From NCBI GenBank assembly GCA_025175895.1, contig CM046006.1, positions 65,244,288 through 65,308,287 on the forward strand: a stretch of DNA of 64,000 nt, read 5' to 3'. The position numbers and the translations under genes are program-made. Below the pieces are notes generated by a model. That model saw only the letters and a program-made list of their open reading frames with translations, was not told the origin of the DNA and did not search any database. The DNA is from Wurfbainia villosa. Taxonomy: Eukaryota > Streptophyta > Magnoliopsida > Zingiberales > Zingiberaceae. Below, piece by piece: positions 45,720-56,731 of this stretch (position 1 is the first letter of the stretch; each line of letters begins with the position of its first letter).

Positions 45720-45900
45720 CATAACATGACGTAACATCATAACATAAGCAGACATAACATAAATATATCAGCATAGACATAAGCAGGCAATAACATGTAG
45801 ACATACAACATCGTAAGCAGGCATATAACATGTAAACACATATATAACATAGCAATCATAACATGTAAATATATATAACATAACGATCATAACATGTAAA
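45720..45900. repeat. 'ataacatgtaaacatat' tandem repeats, first part
   Basis: Repeats of 20-50 bp with 'cataacatgtaaa' and 'atatataacata'. The block continues after R at 53085-53500. R duplicated GTAAA inside one of the units. Confidence 0.85.
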
Positions 45901-47273
45901 TGTTGGACGATCGGTTGGCCGGCTAGAGGGGGGTGAATAGCCCTCGTTCGTTGGATGTCATAATTCGCTCGTTCTCGTTGTGTTGCTTGTCTACGATTGT
46001 CGTTAGCGCAGCGGAAACAATAAAACAATAATAATACTAACAACAAATAAGCACACGCAAATACACACGATATACGTGGTTCGGAACCGAATGGTTCCTA
46101 CTCCACGGGCGAGCTCCTCGAGCTCTAGAGATGCACACGGCAATATTCAAACTCCTTCTCGACTACACGTCGGAGGTGGAGAAACCTCTCACAAGCAATT
46201 ACAACAGTAATATAGAAATACAAGCAAATACACAAGAAAACTTTCACCGATTGCTTTGATCACTTTGCTTGTTGCATGCTTTAGATGGCTCTTGAAGGAC
46301 TGGAATGCAGCAGCAATTCCCCTCCAATAGCTCCACAAAAGGCTTGGCGAAATCCTCCAACTCGAGCTCCATTTATAACCTACATCAAGCTGTTTTCGCG
46401 CCCATCAGTCGACTGATCGTGACCATCAGTCGACTGGTCCTATAGCCGTTGACTCACAATGGCCAGATCCATGTTGGCTAAGTTCCAACGGATCACACAT
46501 CAGTCGACTGATGGCACCCATCAGTCGACTGATCATCCATCAGTCGAGTGCTGGCGAGCTCGACTCCATTCTGTGCCCATGCACAATGTCATCAGTCGAC
46601 TGATCCTCCCAACAATGATCGCTTGCCCTCCTCGGCGATCGGATCGGCGGACTTGGTTCGGTCGAACGGGTTGAACCCATACGACCGAGCGATCGGCACC
46701 TATGCTACGATCGATGTTGGCTAAAACCTCAAACATAACGATGTTTGAGCCTCCGACACTCAGTCTTAGCCACTTGGCCAAGTCCACCTTATCCCTCATG
46801 GAGTTCCCCACCGAAGCTCTCTTCCCTCGGCCTACGTCCCTCGGATGCGCCAAGCGCACGGCTTCGCAACGCCATCCTTCGCGTCTCATGCCCTAGAAGT
46901 ATGCTTCCCTTTGGTCTCACTCCATTCGCTCCCTGTCCGGCGGTCCCTCGGATGCACCAAGCGTACGGCTTCGCAAATGCCATCCTTCACCGACTCAAGG
47001 ACCCCGAGCCTAGTGAACTTACCAAGTCCTTAAGACTTCCCATATGCACCAAGCGCATGGCTTCGCAATGCATTTCCCATGCCAAGCACCAAGCGCACGG
47101 TTTAGCGATGCTTTGGACTTCCACACCAAGCTCCATGCTTGGATTTTCCATGCCAACCCCATGTTGGACTTTCCCATGACAATCCCATGTCATGAGTTTT
47201 GTCTATCATCAAAATCCTATCAAGGTACAACTCGAGTCAAACTCGAGTCAACCTGGGCCGATTGCACCAACAA
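45901..47273 (-). repeat. R 3' LTR
   Basis: It starts TGTTGGACGATCGG. CAGTCGACTG occurs at 46406-46415, 46427-46436, 46501-46510, 46522-46531 and 46593-46602, upstream of a TATA-like motif at 46369-46380 in element orientation. ORFs at 46459-47295 are mirrored in the other LTR and are not genes. Confidence 0.93.
46369..46380 (-). promoter_or_regulatory. R 3' LTR TATA box
   Basis: The minus strand reads GGTTATAAATGG. The 5' LTR has ATATAAATGG at about 52173-52182. Confidence 0.45.
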
Positions 47274-47287
47274 TCTCCCCCTTTTTG
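47274..47287 (-). other. R polypurine tract
   Basis: The minus strand reads AAAAAGGGGGAGAT next to the 3' LTR, identical to Q at 15563-15576. Confidence 0.88.
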
Positions 47288-48895
47288 ATGATTGACAAAA
47301 CTACCATCTTAAGTCTACCAATTCTCCCATATTGGCAATTCTCATATCCCAAATGAGAATTCCAAACCTAATTGGTAACTTGGTAACTTCTCCCCCTTTT
47401 TGACATTACATCAAAAAGGTCCTCCCCAAGGGTATGAATGTCTCATATCCCAATGAGATCTTACAATCTCTCCCTTGGAGGAACACATGCCTACAATCTT
47501 TCTAGTGATCCCATATCACTTAAAGAGAGGCAATCCAATTTTCCTCCCATGAGGAAATACACATTCATCTTCCCATGATGGATACCTCCCCCTAGAGGCT
47601 TGCTCCCCCTTGACCATTGCACCAACAATGTCCTTGGAGAGTCCCTAAGCCAATAGGAATATTAACCAAATCAAAATTAAGGCAAAGTTCAACAATGAAC
47701 TCTCTTCCACCTTAAAATTGATACTCACCCTCAATCCAACTCCTAATCCATATCCAATGGATTTCCACCCTCTCTAATGCTCTCCCAAGCATATCCTAGG
47801 GTTAGGAGTGGTTAGGGGACCAAAACATGGCTAAACATGGGCCTAACTATCAAGTTTAGGGCCGACTACGATACTACCGATCGATTGGACTTATCACCGA
47901 TCCGCCATTACAGCAATGATCGATAATCGATTCTACATTTTTCAGTTTCAGAAAATTGGATTTTCAAAATCCATAAGTAAATATACGTAATTTTAAAAAT
48001 CTTGAAAATTCATACGTATAATACTTATCTATGGGTGAAAAATATTGAAAATTTATTTTACCCATTAAATTAAGAGATTGATACAAAGTTCAAAATTTAA
48101 GAAAAGCTTCAATAAAGAGCCATCTTTGTATCATCCCATTCAATGGTGATAGCTATCAAAAGATAGGCTTTACCAAGGTTTTTCAAAATGTTTTCAAAAT
48201 ATTTTTCAAACCTTTATTTTCTTTTTCCTAAACATCTCACCAATATCTAGATGTGTAAAACACATACAAGTCAGATTTTTGTGAGATGTGGGTTTTGTTT
48301 TGTTTATGTTCTCATGCATATTTCTAAGGCAATATTCTTTGATTCCCATCAAATCATGCCATAGTCCATAATTTCATTTTATTTATATGCATGATATGAG
48401 TATGACATAGATATGATATAAGTAAAAGCATATGTCAATATCATGATGTCATGACATGTAAATGAGATTTAGGCATTCATGACATCTAAACATAATTCTA
48501 AACATGATCATGACATTTTATAGATAAAAATGAAAATGATGTCATGACATGGTAAGGAAAACAAATCATGGCAAGTAAAATATACTAAGGTATAGAATAC
48601 CTAAGTGTGAAAATCAATTTGCCATTTTTAGGGATTAAATTCACTTTGCCTTAAACCATTCATTTCCCTAGTGCGCCAAAAACCCAAAATGGCACACCAA
48701 TACCTCTAAGACCTAATTGTGCCAATTTAATCATTTTTAACTTCTCAAACCATATTGGCACACCCTAATGTGTCAACTCACAATGGTTAGATTAACCACC
48801 CATTCACTTAGGGTTGACACACCCTAACCCATTTAGCGTGAATCAATCACGCTTTTAGGAACCCAATATCTATTGGAGCTCCTTGGGTTAACAAG
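47288..48895. other. R non-coding region between gag and polypurine tract
   Basis: About 1.6 kb, AT-rich, without a supported ORF. Several 'catgatatgacat'-like repeats occur at 48380-48560. It occupies the place of pol. Confidence 0.7.
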
Positions 48896-50210
48896 TTATT
48901 CCCTAGGGATAACTTCCCTAGATACCTTCCTAATGACCCTTTTAGGCTTTGAAGCCATAGTCTTTTGGGTCTTTCCTAGGTCAACTCTAGAGGTGACTCC
49001 TCCATTGACCTTCTTAGTGGCTACATTTGATTTCTTTGAGGTGTTAGCCACTAAACACATACCATGGCTAGACTTAGGGATGACTTCCCTATTAGCCTTG
49101 GTTTGTCTAGACCTAGATGATGTTCCATAATTAAATGGAACATTATGGTAGGACATAGGTTTGTGACCCAAACCCTTCTTGCCCTTAGATGTTTCTTGTT
49201 TCCTAGGTCTTGACTTTTGTACATTAGACCCCTTAACCGAATTTGATATTATTGCTAGGGTCTTCTCCAATTTTTCTAGCCTTGACCTCAAGGCTTGGTT
49301 TTCTAACTCTAATTTTCCCAATTTTGAATTTTCATTTATCTTTTGGGAAATGTTTTTCTTTTTAGGCATATGCCTAGATTTCTTGGGATTAACACCCAAG
49401 TTTTCTTCAATTCTCCTAATTGACTCCCTAGGTAAAATAGATCTAGTGTTTTGAGTCCTAGGTTTGTCCTTAGTTATATGAACATGCTTGGCACCTAGAC
49501 AATACACCTTATTATTTCTCTTAGCATGCTTTTCATTGATAATAGCAAGAGAACTAAAATAATTTTTAGCATGCTTTTTGACTTTAGGAATTAAAGGTGA
49601 ATTAACTAAATGTACCTTAGGGTTAGCTTTAGGAGCTCCCCCTACATGAATTGCACCTTCTTGCCCTTTCTTTCTCCCCCTAGGGCATTGGCTTCAGTAG
49701 TGTCCCTTTTGATTGCATTTGAAGCACACAATGTGCTCTTTGCTCTTGATTTTGGGAACACCGGCATCGTTTGACTTTGGGTTGACTTTTGGTGTCGATG
49801 CCTTATTCTTAGCCAATTTAGGGCATTTGCTCTTGTAATGCCCTTTCTCCCTACACTCAAAGCATATTATGTGATTTTTATTTAAAATAATAACACTTGA
49901 GTTACCTAGGGAGGTGGTGGAGGCCTCTTCACTTCTTCCGGAGGTAGAAGCTTCATTTTGATCTTGCTCCGGAATAGAAACCCTTTCCTCCCCCTCAATG
50001 CTAGAGGTGGAGGTCTCCACCAAGTCATCCACATCTTCAAAAGTGGATGGTGATTCTTCTTCGGCATTCTCCTCTACTTGTGCCGATTGAGAATTTTCTT
50101 GGAATTTCATTACCTTATTCCATAATTCCCTTGCATCCCTATAATCACCCAATCTAGACCAAATAGTATTAGGTAACAAATCACTAATCAATTTAATTAC
50201 CTCGAGATTT

Positions 50211-50408
50211 TGTTGGGAGTATGGGGAATACAATCAAAGTCCCACATTGGTAAGACATGGAAAAGATCATGTGCTTATAAGAAAAAAGATATCTCCATTG
50301 GAATGAGGCCTTTTGGGTAAAGCCCAAAAATAAAACCATGAGGGCTTAGACCCAAAGTGGACAATATCATACCATTGTGGAGATATGTGGAGCTTATAAG
50401 CACTAACA
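50211..50408 (+). repeat. TRIM LTR 1
   Basis: 198 bp, TGTTGGGAG to CACTAACA. A TATA-like 'cttataagaaaa' lies at about 50273-50284. Confidence 0.95.
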
Positions 50409-50427
50409 ATTGGTATCAGAGCCATGG
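50409..50427 (+). other. TRIM primer binding site, copy 1
   Basis: ATTGGTATCAGAGCCATGG directly follows LTR 1; TGGTATCAGAGCC is the initiator Met-tRNA complement. Copy 2 is at 51014-51032. Confidence 0.95.
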
Positions 50428-50635
50428 TCCATGTCAAGCCATGAACCTCGAACGAAGGAAGTTGAGCTCCCACGTCCGGATCAAGAGAACCAGACATCAG
50501 GAAGGAAGTCTAGTTGGGTCGGGGGGACCGAACAACTGGCAGGAAGTCCTGGTGGGTTGAAGATCGGACATCAAGCAGAGAAAATCCTTCGAGGAGGGAT
50601 AGGCTTGAGGGGGGGCCCAATGTGGTCCTTCGTTT

Positions 50636-50646
50636 GAGGGGGGGAT
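50636..50646 (+). other. TRIM polypurine tract, copy 1
   Basis: GAGGGGGGGAT directly before LTR 2; copy 2 is at 51241-51251. A second G-rich run at about 50605-50616 is also present. Confidence 0.85.
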
Positions 50647-50815
50647 TGTTGGGAGTATGGGGAATACAATCAAAGTCCCACATTGGTAAGACATGGAAAA
50701 GATCATGTGCTTATAAGAAAAAAGATATCTCCATTGGAATGAGGCCTTTTGGGTAAAGCCCAAAAATAAAACCATGAGGGCTTAGACCCAAAGTGGACAA
50801 TATCATACCATTGAT
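50647..50815 (+). repeat. TRIM LTR 2, truncated
   Basis: It lacks the last 29 or so bases and joins LTR 3 at 'ccattg/attgttggg'. The joint shows a short overlap of one or a few bases, consistent with tandem duplication by unequal exchange or repair. Confidence 0.92.
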
Positions 50816-51013
50816 TGTTGGGAGTATGGGGAATACAATCAAAGTCCCACATTGGTAAGACATGGAAAAGATCATGTGCTTATAAGAAAAAAGATATCTC
50901 CATTGGAATGAGGCCTTTTGGGTAAAGCCCAAAAATAAAACCATGAGGGCTTAGACCCAAAGTGGACAATATCATACCATTGTGGAGATATGTGGAGCTT
51001 ATAAGCACTAACA
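50816..51013 (+). repeat. TRIM LTR 3
   Basis: Full 198-bp copy, the first LTR of the second unit. Confidence 0.95.
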
Positions 51014-51251
51014 ATTGGTATCAGAGCCATGGTCCATGTCAAGCCATGAACCTCGAACGAAGGAAGTTGAGCTCCCACGTCCGGATCAAGAGAACCAGAC
51101 ATCAGGAAGGAAGTCTAGTTGGGTTGGGGGGACCGAACAACTGGCAGGAAGTCCTGGTGGGTTGAAGATCGGACATCAAGCAGAGAAAATCCTTCGAGGA
51201 GGGATAGGCTTGAGGGGGGGCCCAATGTGGTCCTTCGTTTGAGGGGGGGAT

Positions 51252-51449
51252 TGTTGGGAGTATGGGGAATACAATCAAAGTCCCACATTGGTAAGACATG
51301 GAAAAGATCATGTGCTTATAAGAAAAAAGATATCTCCATTGGAATGAGGCCTTTTGGGTAAAGCCCAAAAATAAAACCATGAGGGCTTAGACCCAAAGTG
51401 GACAATATCATACCATTGTGGAGATATGTGGAGCTTATAAGCACTAACA
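51252..51449 (+). repeat. TRIM LTR 4
   Basis: Full 198-bp copy; ends at the GATTT duplication. Confidence 0.95.
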
Positions 51450-51690
51450 GATTTGTCTTGAAATCTTTGATTTGGTCTTGGGTCCATTTTGATTTTTCCA
51501 TGGGCTTGTTTTCTTTGTCCCTAGGCATCTCAAAACCATTTTCTACAATAATCATATAATCAAAATTGGTTTCGAGATATACCTCCATCCGTTTCCTCCA
51601 CCAAGCAAAATCTCCATCGAATTTCGGAGGATGGATGAAGCCGGCCATTTGTAGTGCTCTCGCGGCGGTTAGTCCTTGAAGAGCAACCTT

Positions 51691-51704
51691 GGCTATGATA
51701 CCAC
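51691..51704 (-). other. R primer binding site
   Basis: The minus strand reads GTGGTATCATAGCC, with A/T difference from TCAGAGC, one base inside the 5' LTR. GypM carries the same TCATAGC variant. Confidence 0.82.
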
Positions 51705-51705
51705 T

Positions 51706-53079
51706 TGTTGGGCGATCGGTTGGCCGGCTAGAGGGGGGTGAATAGCCCTCGTTCGTTGGATGTCATAATTCGCTCATTCTCGTTGCGTTGCTTGTCTACG
51801 ATTGTCGTTAGCGCAGCGGAAACAATAAAACAATAATAATACTAACAACAAATAAGCACACGCAAACACACACGATATACGTGGTTCGGAACCGAATGGT
51901 TCCTACTCCACGGGCGAGCTCCTCGAGCTCTAGAGATGCACACGACAATACTCAAACTCCTTCTCGACTACACGTCGGAGGTGGAGAAACCTCTCACAAG
52001 CAATTACAACAGTAATATAGAAATACAAGCAAATACACAAGAAAACTTTCACCGATTGCTTTGATCACTTTGCTTGTTGCTTGCTTTAGATGGCTCTTGA
52101 AGGACTGGAATGCAGCAGCAATTCCCCTCCAATAGCTCCACAAAAGGCTTGGCGAAATCCTCCAACTCGAGATCCATTTATATCAAGTCGTTCATTGATC
52201 GTGACCATCGATCGACTAGTCTATCCTCAGCCGTTGTCTCACAACGGCCAGATCCACGTTGGCTAAGTTCCAACGGATCACACATCAGTCGACTGATGGC
52301 ACCCATCAGTCGACTGATCATCCATCAGTCGAGTGCTGGCGAGCTCGACTCCATTCTGTGCCCGTGCACAGTGTCATCAATCGACTGCCATCCCTAGCCG
52401 ACCGATCCTAACGATCGCCCTCTCCTCGGCGATCGGTGATCAGCCAGACTTGGTTCAGTCAAACACTGGTCGAACCCATACGACCTAGAGCAGTCGACTG
52501 GCACCTATGCCAGTCGACTGATGTCGGCTAAAACCTCAAACATAACGATGTTTGAGCCTCCGACACTCAGTCTTAGCCACTTGGCCAAGTCCACCTTATC
52601 CCTCATGGAGTTCCCCACCGAAGCTCTCTTCCCTCGGCCTACGTCCCTCGGATGTGCCAAGTGCATGACTTCGCAACGCCATCCTTCGCGTCTCATGCCC
52701 TAGAAGTATGCTTCCCTTTGGTCTCACTCCATTCGCTCCCTGTCCGGCGGTCCCTCGGATGCACCAAGCACACGGCTTCGCAAATGCCATCCTTCACCGA
52801 CTCAAGGACCCCGAGCCTAGTGAACTTACCAAGTCCTCAAGACTTCCCATATGCACCAAGCGCACGGCTTCGCAATGCATTTCCCATGCCAAGCACCAAG
52901 CGCACAGCTTCGCGATGCTTTGGACTTCCACACCAAGCTCCATGCTTGGATTTTCCATGCCAACCCCATGTTGGACTTTCCCATGACAATCCCATGTCAT
53001 GAGTTTTGTCTATCATCAAAATCCTATCAAGGTACAACTCGAGTCAAACTCGAGTCAACCTGGGCCGATTGCACCAACA
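51706..53079 (-). repeat. R 5' LTR
   Basis: Pairs with 45901-47273. CAGTCGACTG at 52286-52295, 52307-52316, 52491-52500 and 52511-52520. Nearly identical to the partner outside two patches at 52170-52250 and 52380-52530. Confidence 0.93.
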
Positions 53080-53084
53080 GTAAA

Positions 53085-53500
53085 CATATATAACATAACC
53101 ATCATAACATGTAAACATATATAACATAACAAACATAGCATGTAAACATATATAACATAACCATCATAACATGTAACATATATAACATAAGAAAACATAA
53201 CATGTAGCATAAGTAACCTAAACAAACATAACATGTAACATAAATATCATAGCAACATATCATGTACATATATGACATAATCAAACATAACATGCAACAT
53301 ATATATCATAGCAACATATCATGTACATATATGGCATAATCAAACATAACATGCAACATATATATCATAGCAACATATCATGTACATATATGACATAATC
53401 AAACATAACGTGCAACATATATAACATAGCAACATAGCATGTAAACATAACAATCATAACATGTGAACATAACAATCATATCATGTAAACATATGCAGGA
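53085..53500. repeat. 'ataacatgtaaacatat' tandem repeats, second part
   Basis: Continues 45720-45900; a higher-order unit of about 60 bp ('catagcaacatatcatgtac') repeats three to four times at 53231-53430. Confidence 0.85.
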
Positions 53501-53629
53501 CGCTCTTTGAAAACATATATTATAGGTACATAAACATAAATCTCAACATATTGGGCCCGACATTGTACCACATCATCATCATCATAGCGCGCATCCCTAA
53601 ATAGACCCAAGGTAGCAAGTCTCGAACCT

Positions 53630-53800
53630 ACTAGGTTACTAGGCCCGATCTTAGTCCGTCGACCTAGGGGCCATCGTCATAGGGTAGAAGCCCATCCTAG
53701 GCCCGTACTAGGCCCGATCTTAGTCCGTCGACCTAGGGGCTATCATACATAGAAGCCCATCCTAGGCCCGATCTTAGTCCGTCGGCCTAGGGTAACTTAG
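53630..53800. repeat. 'aggcccgatcttagtccgtc' triplet repeat
   Basis: Three copies at about 53640, 53699 and 53765, spaced about 60 bp, each followed by 'gacctagggg' or a variant. Confidence 0.85.
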
Positions 53801-54299
53801 GAGCCCATCCCTTTGGACCTTGTTAGGGTCCTGGTACAAGCCATGCAGAAAGTAAAATACATACATGCTTCTTATCATAACATATCATATTTCATTTCAT
53901 AAACATATCATATTCCTTATCATGGCATATCATGTTTTTCTTCTTCATATCATAACATACTTCTTCTTCATAACATATCATATAGCTTTCATAACATATC
54001 ATTCACCATAACATATTTCTTCTTCATAACATATCATATTCTTTTCATGCATATCATGTTCCTTCTTTATAAAACATCATACATTCATACAATTACGAGG
54101 TAATAAGCATAACATGATCACAACATCACACACATATAAGCATGGCATAAGGTATAAACATCATGAACAAGTATACATGGAATGACCTAAACTTCATGGA
54201 GTTCTATCAAAGTTTTAAACACCAAACAACTTATATATGGTCTAACTAACCACATGTTAGTTCTTTAACACATAAAGCATGGCATGGGAGGGCACTTAG

Positions 54300-55385
54300 G
54301 ATTTTAATTAAACCTTGGCCGAATGGGTTTAAAGGACATGAGGCTCAACCACTTAACTCTAGGTTAACCAACAACATGTTACCTTCATCTAACATCAAAA
54401 GTCATCATGAACTCAATCAAACATGGCATAGAAACATATTAGGGGTCTTGGCCGAATGGTTCAAAGGCTTAAGGTTCATCCACTTAAATCTAGGTTAACC
54501 AAACAACATGTTATCTTCATTTACCATCAAAACATAGTATGAACTTATCTATAGCATGGCATAGAACATCTTATCTTCTTTTAACATCAAACATGGGCTA
54601 AACTCATTTAAAACCTAGCATAGAGCATGTTATCTTCATCTAACACCAAAAGTCATTATGAACTCATGCAAAACATAGCATAGAAGACAACTTAGGGGTC
54701 TAGATGGACTTGGCCGAATGGTTCAAAGGGCCTAAAGGTTCATCCACTTAAACCTAGGTTAAACAAACAACATGTTATCTTCATTTACCATCAAAACATA
54801 GCATGGACTTATCTATAACATAGCATAGAACATATTATCTTCTTCTAACATCAAACATGACATGAACTCATTTAAAACCTAGCATAGAACATGTTATCTT
54901 CATCTAGCATCAAAACTTAGCCTAAGCTCATCTAAACATGGCATAAAAGAACACACATAGGGGTCTAAAGTGGCTTGGCCGAATGGTCCAAGGCTTAGAA
55001 GTTCATCCACTTAAATCTAGGTTAACCAAACATCATGTTATCTTCTTTTACTATCAAAACATAGCATGAACTTGGCTATAGCATGGCATAAAAGAACATA
55101 TAGGGGTTTAGAGTGGCTTGGCCGAATGGTTTTAAAGGTCATAAAAGTTCAAACACTTAACCTAATTCATCTAGCATCCTATCTTCATCATGTTCATACA
55201 AGATATGGCATGGATCTTCATGGAAAGCTCAAACAAGGTCTTGGCCGAATGGTCCCTTGGGTTTTTAAGGTCAAACACTTAACCTAATCCATCTAGAATC
55301 CTATCTTCATCATGTTCATACAAGATATGGCATGGATCTTCATGGAAAAACTCAAACAAGGTCTTGGCCGAATGGTTTCAAGAGG
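54300..55385. repeat. 'cttggccgaatgg' repeat block in S
   Basis: Seven copies of 'ttggccgaatgg' at about 54315, 54448, 54709, 54974, 55117, 55240 and 55363, with accompanying 'catccacttaa', 'ctaggttaac' and 'atgttatcttcat' modules. Spacing is 120-270 bp. It is a complex tandem array. Confidence 0.82.
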
Positions 55386-56287
55386 ATAAACACAAATACA
55401 TCAATCGAAAACTACTTGTACGCAGGTGAGGGGGATACTTACCTATAAATCTAAACACACCTATATAATCTAATCAAAATATATTCTTTATCATTTATAA
55501 AACATTTAACATGATCGTACTCCCAAAACTCATATAGGAAGCCTTTCAAGACATGCAATCATGCTCTTTGTTCCCAAAACTTATAGGGGAAGCATCTTTG
55601 CAATCTTATGTCTTGCTTCAACATGAAATATACTTAAAATACCTAAAAATATAAACAAACATAATCTGGACACAACATATAAATTCGAATAAAATATGGT
55701 GATAGAAGTTAAATGGGTATATTAAAGAGTTACTTATGCTATAGGTGAAAGATAGCATCTTTGTGATCTTAGATCTTGCTTAAAAAGACATATACCTTAA
55801 TTGTAAATCTGATCACACATACATATCATCTTATCCAAACATATAATCTTCAAAACATAGAAAAATAAGCTATATAAAACAATCGAAGAGCTACTTGTAC
55901 TGCAGGTGAGAGATACTTACATCCTCTCGCTATCGTACTAGTATACCGCTAGGGTTTTTTTTTAGGAGATGAAGACCTTCCCTTTAGGAGTGATCCTCTA
56001 GCATATACTAAGCCTTTGTATCCCCTTGAAACCCTCTCAAAAACACCAAACAAGGGCATTAGGGTCTCGGTGAAGGAGGAAGGAGGAGGGAACATTTCGG
56101 TGGAGTTGGATCTTCTAGCAATACTAAGACTTGTGGGAACTCCTCTTGGAAAACCCCTCTTGAGAATCCCTACACAAGAAACCCTAGAGCTTGGGATGAA
56201 AAAGGGAGGAAGGGGAATGAGAAATTCGGCCAAGGATGAGGAAGAAGGAGAATGAAGAAGGAAAGTGGGGTTTTACTTCCTCTCTTC
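55386..56287. other. S internal sequence, no gene seen
   Basis: Mostly unique AT-rich sequence with 'aggtgagagatacttac' type motifs. The overlapping ORFs at 55949-56255 on opposite strands have no recognisable domain and I do not call them. Confidence 0.5.
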
Positions 56288-56583
56288 TCTTAATTCTCCT
56301 CTTTAATACCTAGGGAATGAACACCCATCATCCTTTCATGGGGGGATGAACTAACTCCTCATCTTCCTTCTCTTAATTATCCTCTTTAATACCTAGGGAA
56401 TGAACACCCATCATCCTTTCATGGGGGGATGAACCAACTCCTCATCTTCCCATCTATATTCTTTGTATATCTTATCCATGAATCATCCTATGGTCTTGTA
56501 CATTCTTTATATATCTTATCCATGAATCATCCTATGGTCTTGTACATTCTTTATATATCTTATCCATGAATCATCCTATGGTC
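56288..56583. repeat. Two tandem repeats near the S end
   Basis: Two copies of an 80-bp unit ('tacctagggaatgaacaccc' and 'catggggggatgaac') at 56288-56450, then three copies of a 44-bp unit ('atcttatccatgaatcatcc') at about 56457-56583. Confidence 0.88.
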
Positions 56584-56731
56584 TAGTGGTTTCAAGGCTA
56601 CCTCCCTATTAGGAGGTTCATGGTTCAAATCCTACCTATAACCATCTTTTATTTTATTTTATTTTAAACCTTTTATGACATTAAAACCCATATAATTACT
56701 TTGAATAGTTTAGAATTTTATGGGCATTACA

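Larger units (their letters stand above)
50211..51449 (+). mobile_element. TRIM element, tandemly duplicated, inside R gag
   Basis: The basic element is LTR (198 bp), internal (238 bp), LTR. The array reads: LTR 50211-50408, internal 50409-50646, LTR shortened by about 29 bp (50647-50815), LTR 50816-51013, internal 51014-51251, LTR 51252-51449. The unit is 605 bp: both the LTR starts and the internal starts are spaced by 605. LTRs start TGTTGGGAG and end CACTAACA. GATTT flanks the whole array (50206-50210 and 51450-51454). Only one substitution is visible between the two internal copies (C at about 50520, T in the other). There is no coding capacity. Confidence 0.96.
48896..51648 (-). pseudogene. 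R gag-like protein, split by a TRIM and one stop codon
   Basis: The ATG at 51648 gives MAGFIHPPKFDGDFAWWRKR, a copia-type gag start, and KWTQDQIKDF. The TRIM is inserted at 51449/50211. After it the frame continues in phase from 50210 with EVIKLISDLLPNTIWSRLGD and an acidic region. Two CCHC knuckles follow: ICFECREKGHYKSKCP, intact, and CFKCNQKGHY, where a TGA stop (49694) falls between the His and the last Cys. Past the stop the same frame stays open to 48896, with a coiled coil (LGKLELENQALRSRLEKLEK), a KKGLGHK motif and a basic tail. Ignoring the TRIM, about 500 codons carry a single stop. The gag core between the N-terminus and the knuckles is shorter than usual for copia. Confidence 0.88.
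45901..53079 (-). mobile_element. R: gag-only copia-type LTR element
   Basis: LTRs 45901-47273 and 51706-53079 (about 1373 bp each) start TGTTGG and end GATTGCACCAACA. GTAAA flanks both sides (45896-45900 and 53080-53084), a perfect duplication. The primer site adjoins the right LTR and a polypurine tract the left LTR. The internal region is about 4.4 kb including a 1.24-kb TRIM insertion; it holds one gag-like frame and then 1.6 kb without coding sequence. No protease, integrase or RT is present. It is closely related in organisation to Q, with the same polypurine tract and a similar primer-site leader. Confidence 0.94.
45245..56731 (-). mobile_element. S: solo LTR of about 4.3 kb, interrupted by R
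   Basis: The ends are TGTCACGCCCGCCC and TGGGCATTACA, an inverted terminal pair. Flanks GGACC (45240-45244) and GGATC (56732-56736) are a 5-bp duplication with one mismatch, and the Y LTR reads continuously across it. Without R it is about 4.3 kb and holds no primer site, polypurine tract or coding motif. The minus orientation is inferred from the resemblance of TGTCACGCCC to the reversed X/Y LTR end. It is rich in tandem repeats. Confidence 0.8.

Noticed and set aside
46459..47295. Several ORFs up to 144 codons, repeated at 52505-53093
   Set aside because: They are inside the R LTRs and overlap on both strands.
50409..50427. tRNA-like matches at the primer sites
   Set aside because: Only about 12-18 bases match tRNA 3' ends; no tRNA fold is present.
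50211..51449. Direct repeats with regular spacing that might suggest a CRISPR array
   Set aside because: The repeats are 198-bp LTRs with a primer site and polypurine tract, and the genome is a plant.
55949..56255. Opposed ORFs of 94 and 79 codons
   Set aside because: They overlap antisense, have no known motif, and lie in S.
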